A stretch of 32,662 nt of DNA from a virus: positions 1-32,662 of IMG/VR virus record IMGVR_UViG_3300021963_000419; one strand, given 5' to 3'. Made by a program: the position numbers and the translations under genes. Positions 1-6,571 of this stretch are shown here, in pieces (the stretch's first letter is position 1; every line of letters starts with the position of its first letter). The notes under the pieces were generated by a model, which was given only the letters and a program-made list of their open reading frames with translations, was not told the DNA's origin and did not search any database.

Positions 1-2
1 TT

Positions 3-173
3 TGGGATGGTTGGTCTGTAGTAAACAGGTACAGATCAGACAAGGGTAGTACGTCAAAGTATGGAGCATACATTGATGGTAAATGGTATATGACTCGTAG
101 ATTTGACTTAGGCAGAAATGGCTGGAATATACCAGAAAGTTTTATAAATGCACAAACTAAAATGGAAAGATAA
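3..173 (+). CDS. C-terminal end of an unidentified protein (5' truncated)
   Basis: An open frame enters from the left edge and ends at TAA 171-173, giving 56 residues rich in Tyr, Arg and Trp (W-D-G-W-S near the start, ending N-A-Q-T-K-M-E-R). Its last 26 nt overlap the WhiB start, as is typical of the packed phage genes that follow. No family is recognised from this fragment. Confidence 0.55.
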   Translation, partial: WDGWSVVNRYRSDKGSTSKYGAYIDGKWYMTRRFDLGRNGWNIPESFINAQTKMER

Positions 174-435
174 TGCATCATGTATCGATTATGATACAAA
201 TTTATTTTTTGAAAAATATGAAGAGTCTGAATCATTACGTCCAGCAATAGACAAACTTTGTGGTCAATGTCCAGTAGCAAAAACATGCTTTGCTGTTGGG
301 GTGTCAAGCAAAGAGTGGGGAGTATGGGGCGGTATATATTTAGAATCAGGGGCTATCGCTAAAGATATTAACTCTCATAAGACTGCTCAAGATTGGGCTA
401 ACATATGGCAGGTATTAACATTGGATAAGGAATAA
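148..435 (+). CDS. WhiB-family iron-sulfur transcription regulator
   Basis: This 95-residue protein carries the WhiB signature: four cysteines (C12, C38, C41, C47) with the central CxxC, and the GVWGG turn at residues 58-62. WhiB proteins bind a [4Fe-4S] cluster through the four Cys, respond to O2 or NO, and act with the primary sigma factor; they occur only in Actinobacteria and their phages, so this gene is the best host marker in the window. The C-terminal basic tail common in host WhiB is weak here: it ends in an acidic/aromatic stretch. It is coupled to the next gene by a TAATG overlap at 433-437. Confidence 0.9.
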   Translation: MHKLKWKDNASCIDYDTNLFFEKYEESESLRPAIDKLCGQCPVAKTCFAVGVSSKEWGVWGGIYLESGAIAKDINSHKTAQDWANIWQVLTLDKE

Positions 436-674
436 TGTATACAGAATCTATGCGTAAAGCCTTCAGATCGCTTGATCACTTTGCTCCTAAAGGGTTTAAG
501 TTAGATTTAATAGATAATGATACCTTTATTACTGTTCGTGCTTCTGAAAAAACGTTTATGTCGTTACTTGACGAAGACAAACGTCGTGCTGTAGAATATA
601 TGGTAAGGGTAAAAAAAGCCCTTGAAGATAACGGAGCAATTGTTTTATTAGTTAGAGAGGGTGGCAAGGAATAA
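435..674 (+). CDS. Hypothetical protein, 79 aa
   Basis: A charged alpha/beta protein of unknown family. Its start overlaps the whiB stop (TAATG) and its stop overlaps the next start in the same way, so it is translated as part of the whiB cluster. No metal motif or membrane segment is visible. Confidence 0.75.
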   Translation: MYTESMRKAFRSLDHFAPKGFKLDLIDNDTFITVRASEKTFMSLLDEDKRRAVEYMVRVKKALEDNGAIVLLVREGGKE

Positions 675-1159
675 TGCAAACATTTTTACCATCAGCAAAC
701 GCATTAACTTCTGCAAAATGGCTTGATAGTAAGCGTCTTAATAAGCAAATACTTGAGTGCTATCAAATACTAAATGTTTTATCTGGCAAGTCGCCTACTG
801 GTGGATGGCGAAATCATCCTGCTGTTCTTATGTGGAAAGGGTATGAGCGTGGACTGTGGCAGTATGTTCAGGCTATGATTCGTGAGGCTAAGTTTAGAGG
901 TATTCGCACAGAAAACAATGAAGCCAATCTAAATAGACTAAAAGATCAGTGTTGGGATAATTGGGGAGACAATGCACCATCTTTTTGGAATGATAGTAAT
1001 AAACTTATGCGTGTAACTACTACACATAAAGCAAGTTTATTTGACAAGGATCCTATGTATTATGCAAAATTTGCATATGCCAAGCATAGCATTTATAATC
1101 AACCATGCTGTAGTACATGTAAGTATTACTGGGTTACACATGAGGAGAAATATGCTTGA
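674..1159 (+). CDS. Pyrimidine-dimer DNA glycosylase-like protein (Pyr_excise / T4 endonuclease V-related)
   Basis: The 161-residue protein begins M-Q-T-F-L-P and has LDSKRLNKQILECYQIL (residues 17-33), then GWRNHPAVLMWKGYE (43-57), the pattern of the family annotated as pyrimidine dimer DNA glycosylase in actinobacteria and their phages. A later H-K-A-S-L stretch followed by YYAKF also fits. Members are predicted to excise UV photoproducts, useful to a phage in sunlit water. Assignment is by motif memory; the fold is only remotely related to T4 DenV. The start is fixed by a TAATG overlap with the preceding gene. Confidence 0.65.
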   Translation: MQTFLPSANALTSAKWLDSKRLNKQILECYQILNVLSGKSPTGGWRNHPAVLMWKGYERGLWQYVQAMIREAKFRGIRTENNEANLNRLKDQCWDNWGDNAPSFWNDSNKLMRVTTTHKASLFDKDPMYYAKFAYAKHSIYNQPCCSTCKYYWVTHEEKYA

Positions 1160-1565
1160 TTTATTAACTTTTATAGTTGTTATTATTGTAATATTTGGTG
1201 CTGTAATAGAAAATATTAGACTAAAAAATAAAAATACCGAACTTATATTTATGCTTTCACAATCTTTATTAGATTTAGAAGGCATAAAAAAGAATTCTTT
1301 TGCTAACAATGATCAAAAAGAAACAGAAAAAGATCATTTAATATTATTTTTATCAGAAACAAGAGATATAGCATTTGAAGAAATTGAAAAAGTTCAAAAT
1401 GCTATAAGAGAGTTTACAGATATCGCAGATATACATTTTGGTTATTTCGATCAGTATGGAATTTTAACAGATGGATATCCTCATTATGAATCCATGAAAA
1501 TATTATCAGAGGAATATAAAAAGTTAAAAAAGTTTATTCCAGAAGAAGATCCTAATGGACGCTAG
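1152..1565 (+). CDS. Small membrane-anchored coiled-coil protein, 137 aa
   Basis: The start chosen is ATG 1152, preceded by a good ribosome site (GAGGAG, 1142-1147); longer in-frame starts would lie inside the upstream gene. Residues 2-22 form one hydrophobic membrane segment (L-D-L-L-T-F-I-V-V-I-I...), followed by a Lys/Glu-rich, probably coiled-coil cytoplasmic part. It overlaps its neighbours at both ends (8 and 11 nt). Function unknown. Confidence 0.75.
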   Translation: MLDLLTFIVVIIVIFGAVIENIRLKNKNTELIFMLSQSLLDLEGIKKNSFANNDQKETEKDHLILFLSETRDIAFEEIEKVQNAIREFTDIADIHFGYFDQYGILTDGYPHYESMKILSEEYKKLKKFIPEEDPNGR

Positions 1566-1740
1566 AGGAATACCAACATCACAGTGCCCAAATTGTGGAT
1601 CAGTATTTTTTAAGGCTGTAATTCAGTTTGACCCAACAGATTATGAGATAGGGTTATATTTTTTAGATGCAGAATGTAGAGATTGTGGAACATTGGTTAC
1701 GCTTCCTACACCTATAGATAAGATAAAGGAGAATGAATAA
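1555..1740 (+). CDS. Zinc-ribbon microprotein, 61 aa
   Basis: Two CxxC knuckles, CPNC (residues 11-14) and CRDC (42-45), sit on two beta-rich halves, a classic zinc ribbon. The start overlaps the preceding gene by 11 nt and the stop overlaps the XapX gene (TAATG). The partner, nucleic acid or protein, is unknown. Confidence 0.75.
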   Translation: MDARGIPTSQCPNCGSVFFKAVIQFDPTDYEIGLYFLDAECRDCGTLVTLPTPIDKIKENE

Positions 1741-1898
1741 TGAAAGAAATTTTATTATCTACGATTACTGGATTTGGCGCAGGAGTTATATTTGCTGCCT
1801 TTAAATTGCCAGTTCCAGCCCCGCCAGTATTTGCTGGAGTTGCTGGTATAATAGGATTATGGCTTGGCTATGATGTAATAACTAAGGCCATATCCTAG
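1740..1898 (+). CDS. XapX-domain small membrane protein, 52 aa
   Basis: A two-helix membrane protein: residues 9-20 are G-F-G-A-G-V-I-F-A-A-F-K, then LPVPAPPVFAGVAGIIGLWL (23-42). The proline-rich turn P-V-P-A-P-P followed by a Gly-rich second helix is the mark of the XapX/DUF1427 family, whose function is unknown. It is coupled by TAATG to the zinc-ribbon gene. Confidence 0.7.
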   Translation: MKEILLSTITGFGAGVIFAAFKLPVPAPPVFAGVAGIIGLWLGYDVITKAIS

Positions 1899-1906
1899 GA
1901 GGAAAA

Positions 1907-2161
1907 ATGGATAACAAAACAAAGGCAATGCTTGCCTCGTATGCTAGATCAGTTCTTGCAGCAGCAGCAGCATTATATATGGCTGGAGTACCAGCACAGG
2001 ACTTGCTTTATTCACTAGTTGCAGCAATTGCACCAGTAGCACTTCGTGCAGCAAATCCAAATGACAAGGCTTTTGGCAAAATGCCATCTGTCTCAGCACT
2101 TGAAGAAGCCCTCAAAGATGTAAAAGTCAAAAAGGCTCCAAAGAAGAAGTCTGCTAAGTAG
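1907..2161 (+). CDS. Two-helix membrane protein with basic tail, possible holin
   Basis: This 84-residue protein has two Ala-rich hydrophobic helices (about residues 10-27 and 31-47), a N-P-N-D-K-A-F-G turn, and a C-terminal Lys-rich tail (V-K-K-A-P-K-K-K-S-A-K). Size, topology and charged tail fit small class II holins, and similar proteins are common in aquatic phages, but no lysin is seen next to it. AGGAGG (1897-1902) is its ribosome site. It is the last gene before a terminator. Confidence 0.6.
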   Translation: MDNKTKAMLASYARSVLAAAAALYMAGVPAQDLLYSLVAAIAPVALRAANPNDKAFGKMPSVSALEEALKDVKVKKAPKKKSAK

Positions 2162-2177
2162 TAAATAAAAATAGATT

Positions 2178-2209
2178 ACGGGCCAGTTGTTTGACTGGTC
2201 CGTTTTCTT
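2178..2209 (+). terminator. Intrinsic terminator
   Basis: A 10-bp stem (2178-2187 with 2194-2203, one G:U pair) with a 6-nt loop is followed by TTTTCTT. It ends the cluster starting with whiB. Confidence 0.8.
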
Positions 2210-2219
2210 ATGCTATAAT
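2191..2219 (+). promoter_or_regulatory. Promoter of hsp20, embedded in the terminator
   Basis: TTGACT (2191-2196), a 17-bp spacer and TGC-TATAAT (-10 at 2214-2219) form a near-consensus extended promoter. The -35 box lies in the loop and right arm of the preceding terminator hairpin. Confidence 0.75.
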
Positions 2220-2279
2220 ATTATAGTACCTGCCCAAAGGGGGGTATGAAAACTGAACTCGCTTAATAAGGAGGAAATA

Positions 2280-2699
2280 ATGGTAAGTTCATTTGCATTG
2301 GATCTTTTTAAGGATCCTTTTTTTATTGGTTTCAACAGAGAGTTGGACCGTCTTTCAAATATCCATCGTGAGGCAACTCGTCAATCTTATCCACCATATG
2401 ATGTGGTAAAACTTGATGAGGATACTTACAAACTATCTTTAGCAATTGCTGGTTTTAGCAAGAGCGAGGTAGAGGTTTCTGTGGATAATGGAAGTTTAAT
2501 TATCAAGGGTGAGAAAGCCGAAGAGGACTCAACTAACGTCCTACATAAGGGTATCGCAACTCGTAAGTTCACACGCACCTTTGCTCTTGGAGAGTATATG
2601 GAGGTTGATCGTGCTGAAATGGCAGACGGTATTCTTAGCGTCATTGTGGAAAGAAACATCCCTGAAGAAAAGAAACCAAAAACTATCAAAATCAAGTAA
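2280..2699 (+). CDS. hsp20: Small heat-shock protein Hsp20 (alpha-crystallin, IbpA type)
   Basis: The 139-residue chaperone has an N-terminal phenylalanine-rich arm, an alpha-crystallin domain from about residue 40 (Y-P-P-Y-D-V-V-K) to 128 with AIAGFSKSEVEVSV, the GIATRKFTRTFALG segment, and the late G-I-L-S-V motif (G-x-L-x-V), then a tail IPEEKKPKTIKIK. sHsps hold unfolding proteins in solution, and Hsp20 genes occur in cyanophages, where virion assembly is a suggested use. It has its own promoter (2191-2219), a roughly 55-nt leader, and a strong AAGGAGG site. Confidence 0.92.
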   Translation: MVSSFALDLFKDPFFIGFNRELDRLSNIHREATRQSYPPYDVVKLDEDTYKLSLAIAGFSKSEVEVSVDNGSLIIKGEKAEEDSTNVLHKGIATRKFTRTFALGEYMEVDRAEMADGILSVIVERNIPEEKKPKTIKIK

Positions 2700-2722
2700 G
2701 TAACAGTATTGTCATACTGCCA

Positions 2723-2746
2723 CCTGAGCATGTGGATAAACTGCTC
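2723..2746 (+). repeat. CCTGAGCA...AAACTGCTC stem element, copy 1
   Basis: Dyad GAGCA/TGCTC with an 11-nt loop, 24 nt after the hsp20 stop and upstream of pstS. The same element recurs at 18522, 19705, 20557 and 21161 on the other strand. The loop also holds a DnaA-box-like TGTGGATAA. Confidence 0.65.
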
Positions 2747-2810
2747 AATATTCATTATCTGTTAAGTTGATTTTAACCAATATTAATAAATCATAAGATA
2801 GTATTAGTAT

Positions 2811-3824
2811 ATGAGATTAAAGTCTATTGTTTTATTCATAGCACTTGTTGTTAGTATTTTTACAACACCTGCTGCTAACGCTGAATCCTTTAAAGGTGCT
2901 GGATCAACATTTTCTGCTAATTTTGTTGATCAATGTCGAGTTATGTATGCTAAACAAACTGGGAATACTTTAACATACACCCCTAATGGATCTGGAGCAG
3001 GTCGCAATTTTTTTAATAATAAGTTAGTAGATTTTGCTATATCAGACACGCCATACTCTGCAGCAGACAGGACACCAACGGAAGATTTTATTTATGTACC
3101 TTTAGTTTCGGGACCAATTGCTGTTGTCTATAATCTTCCACAATATAAAACAAGATTAAAACTATCTAAAGAAGTATTGGCAAAAATATTTGCTGGACAA
3201 ATAACCATGTGGAATGATCCACAAATTCAAAAATTAAACGCTACCAAATTACCAAAACTTAAAATAACCGTAGTGTATAGATCTGATGGATCAGGCACAT
3301 CTGAAGTCTTTACATCTTATCTAAACTCAATTGCTCCTGAAATATGGACTAAACCAGGCAGTAAAACATTTGTTACGTCTTTTCCTGGTAAGATAAATGA
3401 TTATATTGGATATTATCAAGGAGTAAATGGATCTACTCAGATTGCGTTTACTCAGGCTACCCTTCCTGGCTCTATAGCCTACAATGAGGTATCTTATGTA
3501 AGAGGTATGCAGAGTGCGCTTATTGAAAATGAGGCGGGAAGGTTTATGGCTGCTACTAGAAATGCAACATCTTCATTTTTATCTAATCTTAAATTTAATA
3601 AAGACGGCACCGCAATATTAAATTATCTTAACCAATCTAAAACCTCTTATAATATATCAACATTTGCTTATGCAATTGCATATGTTAATACTGGAGAAAA
3701 GGCTGCGGTACTGAAAGACTTTTTAACTTTTGCTGTTACTAAATGTAATAAAATAGAAGGATATGCTTCTATATCTGGCAATGCTTTAAAGATTGCCAAA
3801 ATTCAAATAGCCAAAATTAAGTAG
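2811..3824 (+). CDS. pstS: Phosphate-binding protein PstS
   Basis: The 337-residue protein has a cleavable signal peptide (residues 1-24, ending A-N-A before E25) and PstS phosphate-binding loops: GAGSTF (29-34), NGSGAGR (59-65), SDTPY (78-82) and RSDGSGTS (157-164). It would capture phosphate outside the membrane for the host PstCAB importer, a well-known auxiliary role in cyanophages. The signal peptide has no lipobox cysteine, unusual for a Gram-positive host where PstS is normally a lipoprotein. ATG lies 11 nt after a TAAGAT-like -10, with TTGATT at 2767-2772 as a weakly placed -35, so it may be leaderless. Confidence 0.92.
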   Translation: MRLKSIVLFIALVVSIFTTPAANAESFKGAGSTFSANFVDQCRVMYAKQTGNTLTYTPNGSGAGRNFFNNKLVDFAISDTPYSAADRTPTEDFIYVPLVSGPIAVVYNLPQYKTRLKLSKEVLAKIFAGQITMWNDPQIQKLNATKLPKLKITVVYRSDGSGTSEVFTSYLNSIAPEIWTKPGSKTFVTSFPGKINDYIGYYQGVNGSTQIAFTQATLPGSIAYNEVSYVRGMQSALIENEAGRFMAATRNATSSFLSNLKFNKDGTAILNYLNQSKTSYNISTFAYAIAYVNTGEKAAVLKDFLTFAVTKCNKIEGYASISGNALKIAKIQIAKIK

Positions 3825-3838
3825 TACAATATAAAGAG

Positions 3839-3914
3839 TCCTCCGCAGGACCTTGGGATGATTAGTTACCATCTTATTAACCTGGGCCTTCGTGCCTGAA
3901 TTTCCTGCGGGGGA
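3839..3914 (+). ncRNA. Candidate structured RNA, three-stem fold
   Basis: A 12-bp closing helix (3839-3850 with 3903-3914, all paired, one G:U) encloses two smaller hairpins (GATG...CATC near 3857-3873 and GGGC...GCCT near 3884-3896). It lies between pstS and the leaderless HNH gene. It could be a 3' end of pstS, a small RNA or a cis element. No known RNA family is recognised. Confidence 0.5.
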
Positions 3915-3928
3915 TTTATAATTTGCAG

Positions 3929-3934
3929 TATAAT
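3929..3934 (+). promoter_or_regulatory. Leaderless -10 box for the HNH gene
   Basis: TATAAT ends 10 nt before ATG 3945; there is no Shine-Dalgarno sequence and no clear -35. Confidence 0.65.
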
Positions 3935-3944
3935 TATCTTATCT

Positions 3945-4208
3945 ATGACTGACAAAGAACTTCATAGGCAAAAGCAGGCTTATAAAAAAAGACTGACAGA
4001 AATAAAGCAGTCTAGTGGATGTGTGGACTGCGGAGAAAATAACCCAATAGTGTTAGACTTTGATCATATTAAAGACAAAAAATATAATGTTTCACGCATG
4101 ATTCATGACGGCTTTTCCTGGAGGTCTATAAAGAGGGAAATAGAGAAATGTCAGGTAGTATGTGCTAATTGTCATAGAATAAGAACATACAACAGATTAG
4201 TTTCTTAA
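3945..4208 (+). CDS. Small HNH endonuclease
   Basis: An 87-residue protein with CVDC (26-29), D-F-D-H (38-41) and CANCH (73-77): zinc-binding CxxC pairs around the first catalytic His and a final His-containing helix, the usual layout of free-standing phage HNH proteins. It may be a homing or packaging-associated nickase. It has its own leaderless promoter and follows a structured RNA candidate. Confidence 0.85.
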   Translation: MTDKELHRQKQAYKKRLTEIKQSSGCVDCGENNPIVLDFDHIKDKKYNVSRMIHDGFSWRSIKREIEKCQVVCANCHRIRTYNRLVS

Positions 4209-4215
4209 TATATGA

Positions 4216-4221
4216 TATACT
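4216..4221 (+). promoter_or_regulatory. Leaderless extended -10 for the 4229 gene
   Basis: TGA-TATACT ends 7 nt before ATG 4229, without a Shine-Dalgarno sequence. Confidence 0.6.
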
Positions 4222-4228
4222 ATTTGTT

Positions 4229-5371
4229 ATGCCGTATCATATTGGTGCAAAAGGATCCTATGGATGTTCTGGATACCCTGCCTTAAAAGACACAGGAGAG
4301 GTTATGGGGTGCCACGAAACTCGTTCTGAGGCTGCAGCACAGATCTATGCTATAAACCGCTCTGAGGGCAATATAGGCAAGGCAATGGTCAAAGAGGGCG
4401 ACATGGTTATGGCCCCACATGAAGAAGAAATGTATGTTGGTCGTATTGTTCATGTAATGACTGAAGGAATGCTTGGAGTTCCAGGATCAGAATATTCTCT
4501 TGAAGCAAGTGCTGAAGATCCTGCTATCTTAATTCAATTATTTGAAATGGAAGAAGGAGAACTTGAAGAGACAGAGTATTTTGTAGGTGCAAAAGCAAAA
4601 GATGTAATGATCTTGCCTCAAATAGTTTTAGACAATGAAATGGATAAGTCAATAGCCAGCGGACCATCGAGTGATGAAGAAGATGATGAAGAAGATGATG
4701 ATGTTAAAAAAGCATACGAGGGATGCGGATGCCCAATGTGTAAAGAATTAGATGTAAGTTGTGAAGATTGTCCAGTTTGTCAGGCAGGAGAAATGAAATC
4801 AGATTGCTGTGCTAATGTAAACAAGAAGGCACCATGTTGGGATGGATATGTGCAGCGTGGAATGAAGCCAGGAGATAATGGACGTATGGTTCCAAATTGT
4901 GTTCCCGCAGAAAAGGCAGACGATCTTTGGGAAGACGATGACACAGTGATTTATGAAACAGATTCAGTGTCTAAGGCTGAGGGATACTCACCACCAGCAG
5001 GTGCTCGTGCAGCAGCACGTAAAGCAATTAAATTTAAAGAGCAAGGTAAAGCAAAAGGTGCGGGAACATCAGTAGGATGGACTCGTGCAGGACAACTTGC
5101 AAGAGGAGAAACACTTTCACTAAGCACAGTTAAAAGAATGTATTCTTATTTTTCTCGTCACGAGGTAGATAAAAAGGGGAAGGATTGGGCAAATCAATCT
5201 AATCCGTCCAATGGGTACATAATGTGGTTAGCATGGGGTGGGGATGCTGGCTTTGCATGGTCACGTCGTATCGTGAATGCAGAAAAGGATAAAGCGTTAT
5301 TTGCTGATACCTTTAATTCTATTGAAAAACAAAGCAAGAGAGTTCGTGGTAGCGGTAATGGCCTCTGGTAA
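4229..5371 (+). CDS. Multidomain phage protein with acidic linker and cysteine-rich centre, probably head-associated
   Basis: Of 380 residues, the N-terminus (Y-H-I-G-A-K-G-S-Y-G-C-S-G-Y-P then M-G-C-H-E-T-R-S-E-A-A-A) matches a module found in actinophage portal/prohead-type proteins. Next come a small beta domain, a Glu/Asp-rich linker (about residues 150-160), a Cys-rich part with CGCPMC, CEDCPVC and CC, a P-C-W-x-G-Y-V-Q-x-G-x-K module, and a C-terminal helical domain ending in GGDAGFAWSRRIV. The last domain is common at the ends of phage capsid-protease/portal proteins. Exact role unknown; structural or maturation function is inferred. Confidence 0.6.
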   Translation: MPYHIGAKGSYGCSGYPALKDTGEVMGCHETRSEAAAQIYAINRSEGNIGKAMVKEGDMVMAPHEEEMYVGRIVHVMTEGMLGVPGSEYSLEASAEDPAILIQLFEMEEGELEETEYFVGAKAKDVMILPQIVLDNEMDKSIASGPSSDEEDDEEDDDVKKAYEGCGCPMCKELDVSCEDCPVCQAGEMKSDCCANVNKKAPCWDGYVQRGMKPGDNGRMVPNCVPAEKADDLWEDDDTVIYETDSVSKAEGYSPPAGARAAARKAIKFKEQGKAKGAGTSVGWTRAGQLARGETLSLSTVKRMYSYFSRHEVDKKGKDWANQSNPSNGYIMWLAWGGDAGFAWSRRIVNAEKDKALFADTFNSIEKQSKRVRGSGNGLW

Positions 5372-5516
5372 ATCATCTGGTAAATATAGATCTAAGCACC
5401 CATTTAATCCAATACAAATTAAAGATGGCATGATTGTTCGCTTAAGAAAAGACGGGACAGTTAAAGCAATTCTTGGTAAGTATGGAGAATATAAGGGTAA
5501 AGGTAATAAAGAATAA
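5358..5516 (+). CDS. Small basic hypothetical protein, 52 aa
   Basis: Start ATG 5358 overlaps the previous stop by 14 nt; a longer in-frame reading would run far into that gene. The product is Lys/Gly-rich at both ends with one beta-hairpin-like centre (K-D-G-M-I-V-R-L-R-K-D-G-T-V). Function unknown; nucleic-acid or virion binding would fit its charge. Confidence 0.6.
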   Translation: MASGKSSGKYRSKHPFNPIQIKDGMIVRLRKDGTVKAILGKYGEYKGKGNKE

Positions 5517-5535
5517 AGTAACAAGTAATAAGTAA

Positions 5536-6219
5536 ATGAATCAATACAACAGAATATATCATTTACACATATGTAAAACTGGTGGTAGATTCTATCATTC
5601 AAAAGTATTAAAACCAGCCAATGAATCAATTTCAGAAAAGATAAAACTTACACATGATCTTGGTGGTCATTATGGATGGCCTATTTTCATGAGTCCTAAA
5701 ACTTTTATTGTTGCTGGAATAAGAGATGTTGTAAAGCAACAATGTAGTCTTTTTGTTGATGTAAACATAACAAAGAAAAAAATGGTTTATAGTTATAATG
5801 ACGCTAAAGAGGTATTTCTTTCCTGGATAGAAAAAGAAAATTTTGCTAAAAACAATATGTCTAAACATTTTTTATATAATAAAAATTTTGGTGATTGGGG
5901 TAGTAAATTGCCACCACCAGAGGAAAAACATATGGATTTAATAATTGAAAGATCTAATCGAGTTAATTTATATTATAATATTGAAAATAATTTTAATTAT
6001 GAACATTTAACTAGACAACTTGCAAAAGAAATTGGAACAGAGATTAAGATTAATCCAAATATAGATTCTCTTCCAGTTGAGCCTAATAAAGGATCGGAAA
6101 TCTTATATCAGTCTTTAACAGATGAAGAAAAAGACTTTATAAAATCAATGTCTCCACTAGATGTTAAGTTATACGATCATATTCAAAATAAAATTAATTT
6201 TCATTCAGATAATTTTTAA
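5536..6219 (+). CDS. Sulfotransferase-like protein
   Basis: The 227-residue protein starts with HLHICKTGGRFYHS (residues 9-22), like the I-P-K-T-G-G-T-S loop that binds the 5'-phosphosulfate of PAPS in sulfotransferase family 2, and has F-I-V-A-G-I-R-D-V-V-K-Q-Q-C-S at about 57-71, like the R-D-P-x-x-R-x-x-S 3'-phosphate motif. Canonical Pro is Cys, and the second motif lacks its Pro, so activity is uncertain. Such genes occur in marine phages. Its 3' end overlaps a convergent small gene by 26 nt. Confidence 0.5.
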   Translation: MNQYNRIYHLHICKTGGRFYHSKVLKPANESISEKIKLTHDLGGHYGWPIFMSPKTFIVAGIRDVVKQQCSLFVDVNITKKKMVYSYNDAKEVFLSWIEKENFAKNNMSKHFLYNKNFGDWGSKLPPPEEKHMDLIIERSNRVNLYYNIENNFNYEHLTRQLAKEIGTEIKINPNIDSLPVEPNKGSEILYQSLTDEEKDFIKSMSPLDVKLYDHIQNKINFHSDNF

Positions 6220-6352
6220 ATAATTCCATTAATGCAATTGTATATTTATCATAATCTATTTCTAAGATTAAGTTTCCATCTTGCAATTTATGAATAGTTA
6301 TTTCTTTTCCTATATCAAATAGTATATCTTTAATTGATTCCTCTAAATTCAT
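6194..6352 (-). CDS. Acidic hypothetical protein, 52 aa
   Basis: The open frame runs from ATG 6352 to TAA 6194 (M-N-L-E-E-S-I-K-D-I start). Its ribosome site is the AGGAGGC that also forms the 3' acceptor strand of tRNA-Thr (6358-6364), 5 nt upstream. It converges on the sulfotransferase-like gene. No family recognised. Confidence 0.55.
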   Translation of the reverse strand: MNLEESIKDILFDIGKEITIHKLQDGNLILEIDYDKYTIALMELFKNYLNEN

Positions 6353-6356
6353 TTTG

Positions 6357-6428
6357 AGCCTCCTGTAGGATTTGAACCTACGACAACCCGCTTACAAGGC
6401 GGGTACTCTACCCCTGAGTTAAGGAGGC
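6357..6428 (-). tRNA. tRNA-Thr(TGT)
   Basis: Complete cloverleaf of 72 nt: acceptor GCCTCCT/AGGAGGC, anticodon stem CCCGC/GCGGG, loop CTTGTAA (anticodon TGT), T-arm GTAGG/CCTAC. No CCA is encoded. It sits downstream of katG and its 44-aa partner, so it may be processed from that transcript. Confidence 0.92.
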
Positions 6429-6436
6429 AATCCATA

Positions 6437-6571
6437 TTACTTCTTCTTTATAAAAGAAAAAGCAGTTTCTTTTGCACCTTTAACAGCCTGCTTAAAACCA
6501 TAGGCATAAGAACCTATCATTAAAGCAACAATTGCTGAAGAGTGTAGCAAATAAAACAGTGCGCTTCTCAT
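6437..6571 (-). CDS. 44-aa membrane microprotein coupled to katG
   Basis: ATG 6571 overlaps the katG stop (TAATG) and follows AAAGGAG. The product has one hydrophobic helix (about residues 3-24: A-L-F-Y-L-L-H-S-S-A-I-V-A-L-M-I) and a Lys-rich end (F-I-K-K-K). Coupling to katG suggests co-expression; function unknown. Confidence 0.65.
   Translation of the reverse strand: MRSALFYLLHSSAIVALMIGSYAYGFKQAVKGAKETAFSFIKKK

Noticed and set aside
1041-1151. Longer N-terminus of the 1152 gene
   Set aside because: It lies inside the upstream glycosylase-like gene; GAGGAG marks ATG 1152.
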